Assembly (NCBI RefSeq): GCF_003258595.1 | Contig: NZ_QHHQ01000010.1 | Coordinates: 122,111-186,110 of the forward strand | Source: Acuticoccus sediminis | GTDB lineage: Bacteria; Pseudomonadota; Alphaproteobacteria; Rhizobiales; Amorphaceae | Length of the DNA stretch: 64,000 nucleotides | Direction of reading: 5' to 3' | In this document: positions 27,606 to 36,186 of the stretch, in pieces | Numbering within the stretch: the first letter of the stretch is position 1 | Layout of the letters: each line of letters starts with the position of its first letter | Notes under the pieces: model-generated | The model's input: only the letters and a program-made list of their open reading frames with translations | Databases searched by the model: none | What the model was told of the DNA's origin: nothing | Position numbers and translations under genes: made by a program

Positions 27606-28748
27606 TCAGGCGAGACGCTGACCGGCCGCGACGCTGTCGAAGGCGGCGCGCGCGGTGGCCGCGAGCGAGGCCCTGGCGTGCTTCAGCGCCTCCTCCAGCG
27701 TGGCCGGGCCGCGGCCGATGGCGAAGGCGGCGGTGATCCCCTGCGCGGCGAGCTCGTCCGGCGAGACGGCGATGCGGCCGGCGAAGGCCAGCACCGGCTT
27801 GCCCATGGCCGACGCCGCCCGCGCGACCGCCACCGGACCCTTGCCCGAGAGCGACTGTCCGTCGAGCGAGCCCTCCCCGGTGACCACGAGGTCCGCCGCG
27901 TCGATCCGCTCGTTGAGGCGGTGATGCTCGAAGATCAGCGAGAAGCCGTCCACGGCGCTGGTCGGCGCCGCCGCGGAGAGGCCGACCATCATGCCGCCCG
28001 CCGCGCCGGCGAACGGCGTGTCGGCCAGCACGCCGCTGCCCCTCGCCGTCGCGAGGTGGCGGTCGAAGTGGGCGAGAGCGAGGTCGAAGGCGTCGATGTC
28101 GTCCACCGGGACGCCCTTCTGCGGGCCGAAGACGCGCGCGGCGCCGTTCTGGCCCACGAGCGGGTTGTCGACGTCGGCGGCGAGGATGATGCGCGCCTCG
28201 GCGAGACGCGGATCGAGGCCGGAGAGGTCCACCGTCTCAACCGTGCGCAGGGCGCGCCCGGCAGGCAGGACGACGGGCTCCTCGTCGGCGCCGAAGTAGC
28301 GGGCGCCGAGCGCTTCGAGCGCCCCTGCCCCGCCGTCCACCGTGATGGAGCCGCCGACCGCGACGATGATCTCGCGCGCGCCCGCGTCGAGCGCGGCGCG
28401 GATGAGGTCGCCGATGCCGGCGCTGGTGGCGCGGTCGGGATCGTAGCCGCCGGTGGCGGCCGCATGACCCGCCGCGCGGGCCATCTCGATGACGGCCCGT
28501 CCGGCGGCGCGGTCGAAGCCCCAGGGGGCGTCGATCGTTCCGTTGAACGGACCTTTCACCGGAGAGGTTCGCAACGCGAGAGAAGCGCCGGCGAGTGCGT
28601 CGAGCGTGCCCTCGCCTCCGTCGGCGATGGCAACGTCGGTGCCGTTGGCGTTGAGGGCGCTCGAGGCCAGCGCCTCGAGGATGGTGGCGTTCGCTTCGCG
28701 GGCCGTGAGGCTACCGCGAAACTTGTCGCAGGCGACGAGGATGTTCAC
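27606..28748 (-). CDS. Glycerate 2-kinase (GlxK/GarK family)
   Basis: Phosphorylates D-glycerate with ATP, feeding glycolate, glyoxylate or serine-cycle carbon into central metabolism. 380 residues. ILVACDKFRGSLTAREAN opens the protein. IADGGEGTLDAL (about 42-53), VAVGGSITVDGGAGALEALG, and TGEGSLDGQSLSGKGPVAVA (about 290-309) are the signature segments of type I glycerate kinases. The gene is convergent with the previous one across a 27-bp gap, so both may share a termination region. Confidence 0.93.
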   Translation of the reverse strand: MNILVACDKFRGSLTAREANATILEALASSALNANGTDVAIADGGEGTLDALAGASLALRTSPVKGPFNGTIDAPWGFDRAAGRAVIEMARAAGHAAATGGYDPDRATSAGIGDLIRAALDAGAREIIVAVGGSITVDGGAGALEALGARYFGADEEPVVLPAGRALRTVETVDLSGLDPRLAEARIILAADVDNPLVGQNGAARVFGPQKGVPVDDIDAFDLALAHFDRHLATARGSGVLADTPFAGAAGGMMVGLSAAAPTSAVDGFSLIFEHHRLNERIDAADLVVTGEGSLDGQSLSGKGPVAVARAASAMGKPVLAFAGRIAVSPDELAAQGITAAFAIGRGPATLEEALKHARASLAATARAAFDSVAAGQRLA

Positions 28749-28778
28749 GGGGTGGGTCGGTTCGTTCGTCCTGGCCCG

Positions 28779-29162
28779 TCAGACTGCCGGAGCGGGGTGA
28801 ACGGGCATCTGCCAGCCCTGCGCGATGTCGTCCATGACGCGGGCGCGCTCACGGCCGGTCTCGGCCAGCAGGTGAACATGCACCTCCGTCGCGCCGGACT
28901 TTATGGCCCGCAAAAGAGCCTCGCCATGATACGCGAAGAGGTCGTCGCTCACGTTCTCGCAGGCGCCGACCATGAGAGGAGTGCAGGTCCCGTTCGGTTC
29001 GCGCCGGACCAGCACGAACGTGCCCGGCTCGTTGCAGCAGAACCCTTTGATGTCGAACACCGACGTGACGTACCAGGCGCTGCTCCAACCCTGCCACCAG
29101 AACAGGGGCACTGCCTCGGGTGACCGACCAGCCGTCTCCGAAGTGAATCCATTGATGAGCAT
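28779..29162 (-). CDS. Small unrecognised protein, possibly a degenerate GIY-YIG-like domain
   Basis: 127 residues from ATG 29162, which has an excellent AAGGAGG upstream; the frame is open further but without such a site. The order of segments, GTFVLVRREPNGTCTPLMVG early and GATEVHVHLLAETGRERARV late, resembles small alphaproteobacterial proteins with a GIY-YIG-like layout, in which PLYVG corresponds to YIG. The usual catalytic Tyr, Arg and Glu are not all evident, so nuclease activity is doubtful. It has several Cys and Trp residues. Family assignment is a weak inference. Confidence 0.7.
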   Translation of the reverse strand: MLINGFTSETAGRSPEAVPLFWWQGWSSAWYVTSVFDIKGFCCNEPGTFVLVRREPNGTCTPLMVGACENVSDDLFAYHGEALLRAIKSGATEVHVHLLAETGRERARVMDDIAQGWQMPVHPAPAV

Positions 29163-29586
29163 GGAGCCTCCTTGCCAACTCTCGCGTTGCGCGAACTTGA
29201 CACTGGGGACCTTACCGCATCGTGAAAGGACGAACGAACGTGGAACGTTACATCCCCCACTATACACAGACTGTGGAAAACTTATGGGGTTTCTTGCTAA
29301 ACCGTCAACGAGAGGGCGCCAGAACCTGAAATCCACAACTAGCGGCCATTTCCGGATTTGGCAAGCGATGGATCCAGGCCTCTGGAATCCCTGGTTAATC
29401 CCACCTTACCCGACACATTCATGACATAGCCGGCTTGGAAAGCCCTCGCGCCCAAATGATTCGCGGCCCATCACTATTTCCCGGCCCCGTGACATTAAAA
29501 TTTTTTCAGCTGACATCTCTCAAAGGGTGCCACCTCCCGCTTCGACAGATCACGCATCCGTCAACCCGTGCGGGCAGAATAAACTT

Positions 29587-29595
29587 TGTGGATAA
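29587..29595 (-). promoter_or_regulatory. Perfect DnaA box
   Basis: TGTGGATAA on the plus strand, i.e. TTATCCACA on the minus strand, the E. coli R1-type consensus. It lies within the relatively AT-rich gap between the small protein gene and dapB. Confidence 0.5.
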
Positions 29596-29725
29596 ATCGT
29601 TAAGAAGGGAACCTAAAGGTCGGTCATCAACGGCTGCACCCATTGGTCACGATTATGGCTGGTTGTGACGCGGAATTTCCGAGACGCGATCCCAAATAAT
29701 TTCAACAAGGCTTCCTTATTTTGCC

Positions 29726-29748
29726 GCATAAGTAATAACGCCTTATGC
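29726..29748. repeat. Inverted repeat GCATAAG-N9-CTTATGC
   Basis: Seven-base arms at 29726-29732 and 29742-29748 with a 9-base spacer. Flanking CC/GG extends the pairing with one bulge. It has the size of a dimeric repressor operator. Neither side has a T run that would make it a good terminator. Confidence 0.4.
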
Positions 29749-29904
29749 AGGCAGCCGAATTCGCGCCGCACGTCGGAACGGCGGTTCGCAGGGCGCCCCA
29801 TGCGCGACGCCATTGCGTCGAATGTCAGGAAAGTCGTCCGAATGGGTTCCGGGCCCGTCGCGCCCGGCAGGCGCCGCCGTCCGATCGGCCCGAAGGGCGG
29901 CGAA

Positions 29905-29931
29905 CGGGCGGCCGCCGGGGCGGCCCGCCCG
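29905..29931 (-). terminator. Probable dapB terminator hairpin
   Basis: Arms 29921-29931 and 29905-29914 pair over ten bases with one bulged G and a six-base loop. It begins five bases after the dapB stop. There is almost no T tail, as is common in high-GC genomes. Confidence 0.4.
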
Positions 29932-29936
29932 GTGTG

Positions 29937-30740
29937 TCAGCCCTCGTTGAGGCCGAGCACGTCGCGCATGGAGTAGAGGCCGGCCGGCTGCTTCACCGCC
30001 CAGAGCGCCGCCGCGACGGCACCGTGCGCGAAGACCCCCCGGTCCTCCGCGATGTGGCTCAGCACCACCCGCTCGGAATCGAGAGCGAGGATCACGTCAT
30101 GCTCGCCGATCACCGAACCGCCGCGCAGCGTCGCGAAGCCGATCGTCCCCGCCTCGCGCGGTCCGGTATGCCCCTCGCGGGACATGACGGACTGGGACTT
30201 GAGGTCGATGCCCCTCCCCCGCGCGGCCGCGTCGCCGAGGAGGAGCGCCGTGCCGGACGGCGCGTCCACCTTGCGGCGGTGGTGCATCTCCAGCACCTCG
30301 ATGTCGGCCTGCGGGAGCGCGGCGGCGGCCCGCTCCACCAGCACCGACAGGAGGTTCACGCCGAGCGACATGTTGCCGGACTTCACGATCGGGATGTGCC
30401 TGCTCGCGGCGTGGATCACCGTCTCGTCCGCCTCGGTGAAGCCGGTCGTGCCGATGACGTGCGCCGTGCCGAGGCCGGCGAGGCTGCTGGACAGCTCCGC
30501 CGAGGCGCCCGGGGACGTGAAGTCGAGGACCGCGTCGCAGTCGCCGAACACGGTCGGGTCCACGGACACGATGACGCCGGACTCGCCGACGCCCGCGATG
30601 ACACCCGCGTCCTTGCCGGCTTCGCCCGCGCCACGCCGCTCGGTCGCCGCGGCGAGGGTCGTCCCCTCGGTCTCGACCACCGCGCGGACCAGCGCCCGCC
30701 CCATCCGGCCAGCGACGCCGGCTACACCGATCTTGATCAT
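29937..30740 (-). CDS. dapB: 4-hydroxy-tetrahydrodipicolinate reductase DapB
   Basis: NAD(P)H-dependent reductase of the diaminopimelate/lysine pathway. [10 protein letters not shown] (residues 5-14) binds the cofactor. GTTGFTEAD and [11 protein letters not shown] follow, and [15 protein letters not shown] (about 150-164) contains the catalytic His pair and Lys plus the substrate loop. 267 residues from ATG 30740, overlapping the DUF1330 stop by ATGA. Supplies the meso-DAP that MurE in this window uses. Confidence 0.97.
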   Translation of the reverse strand: MIKIGVAGVAGRMGRALVRAVVETEGTTLAAATERRGAGEAGKDAGVIAGVGESGVIVSVDPTVFGDCDAVLDFTSPGASAELSSSLAGLGTAHVIGTTGFTEADETVIHAASRHIPIVKSGNMSLGVNLLSVLVERAAAALPQADIEVLEMHHRRKVDAPSGTALLLGDAAARGRGIDLKSQSVMSREGHTGPREAGTIGFATLRGGSVIGEHDVILALDSERVVLSHIAEDRGVFAHGAVAAALWAVKQPAGLYSMRDVLGLNEG

Positions 30741-31045
30741 TGTCCCGGCTGGGGCCCTTCGTACCCCTCGATGATGACCTGTTCGCTGACCGAGCAGCGC
30801 TGCCGCACCTCGAGCGCCTTCTGGTAGCCCTCGGAATAGAAGCAGTCGACCGCCGCCTGATACGACGGGAACTCGATCACGACGTTGCGCTGGCGTGCCT
30901 CGCCGACGACCGCCTCGAACGGGCCGCCGCGGACCAGGAACTTCCCGCCGTACTCGGCGATCGGCGCCGCGTTCAGCGCGACATATTCCTTGTAACCCTC
31001 GAGATCGTGCACGTCGACGCGTGCCATCCAGTAACCCTTGGCCAT
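30737..31045 (-). CDS. DUF1330 family protein
   Basis: 102 residues from ATG 31045, sharing one base with the mutS stop (TGATG). A ferredoxin-like alpha/beta fold is expected from the family. [29 protein letters not shown] and [23 protein letters not shown] are the conserved DUF1330 segments. No enzymatic role is established. Overlaps on both sides tie it to mutS upstream and dapB downstream. Confidence 0.9.
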   Translation of the reverse strand: MAKGYWMARVDVHDLEGYKEYVALNAAPIAEYGGKFLVRGGPFEAVVGEARQRNVVIEFPSYQAAVDCFYSEGYQKALEVRQRCSVSEQVIIEGYEGPQPGQ

Positions 31046-33813
31046 CAATCCCCCTCCGTTTCTGCGCGCCGTGCGGCCTTGAGAGCGTACAGTGCATCGA
31101 GCGCTTCACGCGGGGATAGGGCGTCAGGGTCGATCTCGTCCAGCGTTTCCAGCGTGGCGGACCGCGAAGGCCCACCGGACGCGGCGTTTTCCGCCGGTTC
31201 CGCGCCCGCCGCGAACAGCGGCAGGTCGGCGGCGAGGGCGGCCCGCGCGGCGCCGCGGTCGGACTCCTCCAGCCGGGCGAGCACGTCGCGCGCGCGGCGC
31301 ACCACCGTCGCCGGAAGCCCCGCGAGCCGCGCCACCTGCACGCCGTAGGAGCGGTCCGCCGCGCCCGCCTCGACCTGATGCAGGAAGACGATGTCGCCGC
31401 GGAACTCCTTGACGCGCATGGTCGCGTTGCCGATCCGCGAGCGCCGCTCCGACAGGGTCGTGATCTCGTGATAGTGCGTCGCGAAGAGCGTGCGGCAGCC
31501 GACCTCGTTCAGCCTCTCCAGCGCCGCCCAGGCGATGGAAAGCCCGTCGAAGGTCGCCGTCCCGCGGCCGATCTCGTCGAGAATGACCAGCGCGCCCGGC
31601 CCCGCCTGGTTCAGGATCGCGGCGAGCTCGACCATCTCCACCATGAAGGTGGAGCGCCCGGCGGCCAGGTCGTCGGACGCGCCGATGCGCGAGAACAGCC
31701 GGTCGACGATGCCGATCCGCGCGCGCTTGGCCGGCACGAACGAGCCGGCCTGGGCGAGCACCGCGATCAGCGCGTTCTGGCGCAGATAGGTCGACTTGCC
31801 GCCCATGTTGGGGCCGGTGAGGATCACCGCGCGGGCGAGCCCGTCGTCGTCCGGCGGCGAGAGCACGCAGTCGTTCGGCACGAAGCGGGAGCGGTCGCCG
31901 AGGGCGGCCTCGACCACCGGGTGGCGGCCCGCGTCGATCTCGAACGCGAGACCGTCCTCGATCGTCGGCCGGACCCAGCGCGAGACGGCGGCCCGCTCGG
32001 CGAGCGCCGAGGCGACGTCCATCTCCGCCATCTGACGCGCCACCTCCGACAGCCACGGCCGGGCCTCGACGATCGCGGCGACCAGGTCGGCGAAGATCGC
32101 CTGCTCGGCGGTGCGCGCGTCCTCGGACGCGGCGAGGATGCGGGACTCGAGGTCCCGCAGCGTGTTCGTGGTGAAGCGGACCGCCGACGCGAGGCTCTGG
32201 CGGTGCGAGAAGGTCTCGTGGGAGTGCAGCGTGTCGGCGTGGCCGGCGGGCACCTCGATGAACCAGCCGAGCACCGCGTTGTGCTTGATCTTCAGCGAGC
32301 GGACGCCGGTCTCTTTCTGGTAGTCCGCCTGGAGGCCGGCGACGAACCGGCGGCTCTCGTCGCGCAGGGTGCGCGCCTCGTCGAGCGCGGCGTCGACGCC
32401 GTGGGCAATGTACCCGTCCGGCTGGTTGCCGCTCGCGGCGCGCTCGTCGAGCGTCGCGGCAAGGCGCTCGCCGAGCGCCCCCGGCGCGGCCGTCAGCACC
32501 GCAGCCGCGGCCTCGATCAGCGCCGGCCGTTCCGACGGCAGCGCGGCTGCGGCGTCAGACGCGGCGTGGAGCGCACGGCAGACCGCGAGCGCGTCGCGGG
32601 GCTGGCCCCGCCCGGCGGCGAGGCGGCCGGCGGCGCGCAGCAGGTCCGGCACGGCCTTCAGCGCGGAACGCACGGCGCTGCGGGCGACCGGGTCCGCCTC
32701 GAACGCGGCGACGGAGTCGTGCCGGTCGGAGATCTCCTCACGCACCAGCGACGGGCTCGACAGGCGGTCGGACAGGAGTTGCGCGCCGATGCCGGAGACC
32801 GTGCAGTCGATCGCCGACAGGAGCGTCGGCCCGTCGGGCCGCGAGGGGCGAGTCAGCTCCAGGCTCGCCCGGGTGGCGGCGTCGATCGCCATGACGCGGT
32901 CGGGCGCGTCCTTGCGCGGCGGGTCGAGCGGCGGCGCGTTCGCGAGCTGGGTCTCGGCGAGGTAGTTGACGAGCGCCAGGCCCGCCGCCGCCTCGGCGTC
33001 GGAGAAGGTGCCGAACGCGGCGAGGTCGGCGACGCCGAAGTTCGCCGCGAGCCGGGCCGGCGCACCGGCGGCGCGGAACTCGGACGGCACGCGCCGGGCG
33101 ACCGTCACCCGGACCGGCATCGGCGGCAGATCGGCGCCTTCCGGCGCGATCAGCTCCACCGGGTCGAGCCGCGCGATCTCGGCGGCGAACGTCTCGGGCG
33201 TCGCGGCGGTCAGGATGAAGCGGCCGGCGGCGACGTCGGCGGCGGCGATGCCGACCTCGGTCTTGCCCGGTGCGACGGCGACCAGCAGGGAGGCGCGGTC
33301 GGGCGCCAGCAGCCGCTCCTCGGTGATGGTGCCGGGCGTGACGATGCGCACCACCGCCCGCGCCACGACGGACTTGGCGCCGCGCTTCTTGGCCTCGGCG
33401 GGATCCTCGGTCTGCTCGGCGATCACGACGCGGAAGTTCTGCGCGATCAGGCGCGCGAGGTACTCCTCGGCCGCGTGGACCGGGACGCCGGCCATCTTGA
33501 TCGGCTCGCCGAGGTGGGTGCCGCGGGTGGTGCAGTGGATGGAGAGCGCCTTGGCGGCAACCTCGGCGTCCTCGAAGAACAGCTCGTAGAAGTCGCCCAT
33601 CCGATAGAAGAGCAGCCCCTCCGGGTTCTGGGCCTTGATGGTGAGGTACTGGGCCATCATCGGCGTCGCGCCGGCGGCGATGACGGCTTCGACGTCGTCC
33701 GGATCCGGCTTCGGCCCCGAGCCGCGGGGCCGGGAGCCGGTCAGCTCACCGATGTCGGAGGCCGATGCGAGACGCCCGGCGTTCTCATCCGCATCGCGGC
33801 TCATCGCCTCCAT
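31045..33813 (-). CDS. mutS: DNA mismatch repair protein MutS
   Basis: Mismatch-recognition ATPase. Domain I begins with [13 protein letters not shown] and has the mismatch wedge region [17 protein letters not shown] with the Phe-x-Glu core. The C-terminal ATPase has Walker [35 protein letters not shown] and the FATHYHEIT motif. I choose ATG 33813 because GGGGGGA precedes it by five bases (922 residues). An upstream open extension to 33906 is Pro-rich and has no homology features, and an ATG at 33804 is a second choice. Confidence 0.97.
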   Translation of the reverse strand: MEAMSRDADENAGRLASASDIGELTGSRPRGSGPKPDPDDVEAVIAAGATPMMAQYLTIKAQNPEGLLFYRMGDFYELFFEDAEVAAKALSIHCTTRGTHLGEPIKMAGVPVHAAEEYLARLIAQNFRVVIAEQTEDPAEAKKRGAKSVVARAVVRIVTPGTITEERLLAPDRASLLVAVAPGKTEVGIAAADVAAGRFILTAATPETFAAEIARLDPVELIAPEGADLPPMPVRVTVARRVPSEFRAAGAPARLAANFGVADLAAFGTFSDAEAAAGLALVNYLAETQLANAPPLDPPRKDAPDRVMAIDAATRASLELTRPSRPDGPTLLSAIDCTVSGIGAQLLSDRLSSPSLVREEISDRHDSVAAFEADPVARSAVRSALKAVPDLLRAAGRLAAGRGQPRDALAVCRALHAASDAAAALPSERPALIEAAAAVLTAAPGALGERLAATLDERAASGNQPDGYIAHGVDAALDEARTLRDESRRFVAGLQADYQKETGVRSLKIKHNAVLGWFIEVPAGHADTLHSHETFSHRQSLASAVRFTTNTLRDLESRILAASEDARTAEQAIFADLVAAIVEARPWLSEVARQMAEMDVASALAERAAVSRWVRPTIEDGLAFEIDAGRHPVVEAALGDRSRFVPNDCVLSPPDDDGLARAVILTGPNMGGKSTYLRQNALIAVLAQAGSFVPAKRARIGIVDRLFSRIGASDDLAAGRSTFMVEMVELAAILNQAGPGALVILDEIGRGTATFDGLSIAWAALERLNEVGCRTLFATHYHEITTLSERRSRIGNATMRVKEFRGDIVFLHQVEAGAADRSYGVQVARLAGLPATVVRRARDVLARLEESDRGAARAALAADLPLFAAGAEPAENAASGGPSRSATLETLDEIDPDALSPREALDALYALKAARRAETEGD

Positions 33814-33964
33814 CCGTCCCCCCTCACCTCGACCGTCGAGTGGGCGGGGATCGTGCCCCGGCGGTGCAGGCGGGAACAAGGGGCGCGGCGCCCTCTCCAC
33901 AGGCACGCGGAGAAACCCACAGGAACGGCGGCCCGGGACCCTCCGCAGATCGGCGAGACGGCTG

Positions 33965-33996
33965 CGACGCGGCGCTCCGGCCGGAGCGCCGCGTCG
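33965..33996. repeat. Perfect 32-bp palindrome
   Basis: Sixteen-base arms meet at 33980/33981 with no spacer and no mismatch. It lies about 150 bp upstream of mutS and 130 bp past the chemoreceptor stop. The arm begins CGACGCGGCGCTCCGG. As RNA it would make a very stable hairpin on either strand; there is no T run. It may be a terminator, an extrusion-prone element or an operator. Confidence 0.6.
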
Positions 33997-34104
33997 TCAT
34001 TGTCATCTCCCGGCCCCACACGGGGAGGTCGCCGGTGAGACAGGGGCGGCGGCTGCCGGACGCGAGCGCCGTGCGCGGCGCGGTCCCGCTGGCGGGGGCT
34101 CCGC

Positions 34105-34120
34105 CGGCGGGCGCCCGCCG
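34105..34120 (-). terminator. Palindromic hairpin directly after the chemoreceptor stop
   Basis: A perfect 16-bp palindrome, CGGCGGGCGCCCGCCG, starts about five bases beyond the stop at 34125. Position suits a terminator; it has no T tail. Confidence 0.4.
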
Positions 34121-34124
34121 ACTG

Positions 34125-35846
34125 TCAGGCCGAGGCGCGCACGTCCGCCTCGCTCGACGCCCGCAGGCCCCTGATGAACTCGGAGATCGTGGACTTGAGG
34201 CCGGAGCTGCCGGTGTCGATGCCCGTGGTCGTCTTTAGGACGACCTCGGCGGCGTCGTTGGTGGTCTCGGCGCGGGTGCGCACGCGGCCCATGTTGGTGC
34301 TGACCGCGTCGGTGGAGCGGGCGGCCTGGGCGATGCTCTCGGTCACCTCGCGGATCGCCACCCCCTGCTCCTCCAGCGCCGCCGCCATCGCGGTCGTGTT
34401 GGCCGACACCTCGCCGATCACGGCGACGATGGAATCGATGGTGGAGACCGAGGCCGTCGCGGCGCTGTGCATCGCCTCGATGTGGCGCTCGATCTCGGAG
34501 GTCGCCTTCGCCGTCTGCTCGGCGAGCGCCTTCACCTCCTGGGCGACGACGGTGAAGCCCTTGCCGCTCTCGCCGGCACGCGCCGCCTCGATGGTGGCGT
34601 TGAGGGCGAGGAGGTTGGTCTTCTCGGCGATGTCGTTGATGAGCTTCGTCGCCTCGGAGATGTCGGAGCTCGTCTTGGCGAGGACGCGCAGCGTCTCGGC
34701 GGCCTTTTCCGCCTCGGTGACGGCGGATCGGGCGCGGCCCGCGGCGGCGTCCACCTGCTCGCCGATCTCGGACGAGCTGGCGCTCAGCTCCTCGGCCGCG
34801 GCGGCGACGGTCTGGACGCTGGCGTTGCCGTCCTGGCAGGCGGAGAGGATGTCGGAGGCGTCGTCGGTCATCTCCTTGGCGAGTGCGCGCAGGCTCTCGG
34901 CCTGGGCGGTCATCTTGCCGACGTCGCCGCGCATCGAGTCGACCACGTTGGCGACCTTCGCGTCGAGGTCGTCGGCGGTGCGGCGCACGGCGGCGGCCCG
35001 CTCGGCCTTCATCTTCGCCTCGGCCTCGGCCTGCGCCCGCTGCAGCTCCTCACGCTCCATGACCATGGTGCGCAGCCGGCCGACGGACCGGGCGATGGAG
35101 CCGATCGCGTCGGCCCGCCCGGCATACTCGCTCTCCGGCACCATCTCGCCGTTCGCGAGACTGTCGACCCGGCTGGCGAGGTCGCGGGCCGGGCCGGAGA
35201 GGTCGCGCGCGGTAAGCCAGTTGACGAAGAGGACGATGATGGACGCACCGACGGTGAAGGCGATGCACAGCCACTGCAGGCTGGCGAACTGCGCATCCAC
35301 ACGGGCGAGGTAGATGCCGGTGCCGACGAACGTGTCCCATCCCGGCACCGGGAGGGCGTAGGAGATCTTCTTGATCGGCTCGGTCCCGCCCTTCGGGACG
35401 TTGAAGTACTCGTACGTTCCCCCGCCCGCCTTGGCGATCTCGATCAGCGCCGCGTTGATCCGCGCCGAATCGGGATTGGACGGATCGAGGCCGTTGTCGC
35501 CGACCGTCTCCGGCTTTGCGCCGTGGGCGACGCGGATGCCGTCGTACCGCGTGGCGAAGACGTACTCCTTGCCGTTGGAGTAGAGCATGTTGTTGACGAG
35601 CTGGCCCCACTGCGCGAGCGCCTCGTCCTGGGTCATCTCCCCTCGGGCGACGGCGTCCTGGTAGGTCTTGGCAGACCCCGCCGCGGTCTCGGCGATGGAC
35701 CGGGCCTTGGCGATCTCGCGCTGAATCGCCTCCTCCTTCGCCTGCGGCAGCACGAGGAACATCAGCGCCACGAGCGTGAACACGTTGATCGCTCCGAGCA
35801 GCCACAATTTTCCGGCAATCGAGAAGCGGCGATAGAGATTGAGCAT
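34125..35846 (-). CDS. Methyl-accepting chemotaxis protein with periplasmic Cache domain
   Basis: Transmembrane chemoreceptor signalling to CheA/CheW. 573 residues from ATG 35846: membrane segment 1 (about 10-33), a periplasmic single-Cache domain (about 40-187, with [19 protein letters not shown] and [16 protein letters not shown]), membrane segment 2 (about 189-212), HAMP ([20 protein letters not shown]) and a long coiled-coil signalling domain. The hairpin tip reads [20 protein letters not shown], then [20 protein letters not shown]. No CheR-binding pentapeptide at the C-terminus. Single-Cache receptors of this type often sense small carboxylates, but the ligand is unknown. Confidence 0.93.
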   Translation of the reverse strand: MLNLYRRFSIAGKLWLLGAINVFTLVALMFLVLPQAKEEAIQREIAKARSIAETAAGSAKTYQDAVARGEMTQDEALAQWGQLVNNMLYSNGKEYVFATRYDGIRVAHGAKPETVGDNGLDPSNPDSARINAALIEIAKAGGGTYEYFNVPKGGTEPIKKISYALPVPGWDTFVGTGIYLARVDAQFASLQWLCIAFTVGASIIVLFVNWLTARDLSGPARDLASRVDSLANGEMVPESEYAGRADAIGSIARSVGRLRTMVMEREELQRAQAEAEAKMKAERAAAVRRTADDLDAKVANVVDSMRGDVGKMTAQAESLRALAKEMTDDASDILSACQDGNASVQTVAAAAEELSASSSEIGEQVDAAAGRARSAVTEAEKAAETLRVLAKTSSDISEATKLINDIAEKTNLLALNATIEAARAGESGKGFTVVAQEVKALAEQTAKATSEIERHIEAMHSAATASVSTIDSIVAVIGEVSANTTAMAAALEEQGVAIREVTESIAQAARSTDAVSTNMGRVRTRAETTNDAAEVVLKTTTGIDTGSSGLKSTISEFIRGLRASSEADVRASA

Positions 35847-36186
35847 GACAAGTGGGTCCCCTCTTCCGTCGTCCGAGCCATAGCGGGACTGGATTGCGCG
35901 CAGCTTGCGCGGACCGGCGGCCGGGCCGCACTTTCGCGGCTCGCCGTGCCGCCGGGACGCCGAGCGGGCCCCGGACCGAACGCGGCGGGGCATGGCCCGA
36001 CGGGTCGGCCCGACGGGATGGCGGAGGACTTCCCTTGCGCGCTCCGAACCCGGGAGCGTCCGGGCTCAGATCAGCATTCTTCAAATATGCGTCTCTGCAG
36101 ACACCAGATTGTGCGGCGCAAGATGGACGAAGGTGCACCTAACAGCGTACGTGTCTGAGCAAAAGTCGCTTTTGGGGAGTGCGCAC
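35847..36186. other. Divergent promoter region between chemoreceptor and malic enzyme genes
   Basis: 340 bp with no gene I can support. The stretch nearest the malic enzyme (36070-36180) is less GC-rich and is where its promoter should be. I could not identify a convincing -35/-10 pair or repeat. Confidence 0.45.

Larger units (their letters stand above)
29163..29936. other. Relatively AT-rich 770-bp noncoding region with DnaA-box and CtrA-like sites
   Basis: No convincing gene on either strand. It has lower GC than its surroundings and an AT-only run at 29494-29506. One perfect DnaA box (TGTGGATAA, 29587-29595) and two one-mismatch matches (29260-29268, 29272-29280) are seen. A CtrA-like TTAA-N7-TTAC lies at 29395-29409. 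GANTC methylation sites stand at 29385 and 29458. It could be a DnaA/CtrA-regulated control region or part of a replication origin; see findings. Confidence 0.45.
33814..34124. other. 311-bp intergenic region between the chemoreceptor gene and mutS
   Basis: No gene seen. It contains two perfect palindromes, described separately, and the presumed mutS promoter. No clear -35/-10 pair stands out. Confidence 0.5.

Noticed and set aside
29435..29668. Short plus-strand open frame inside the AT-rich gap
   Set aside because: No ribosome-binding site, unremarkable product, and it overlaps the DnaA-box-like sites; likely chance.
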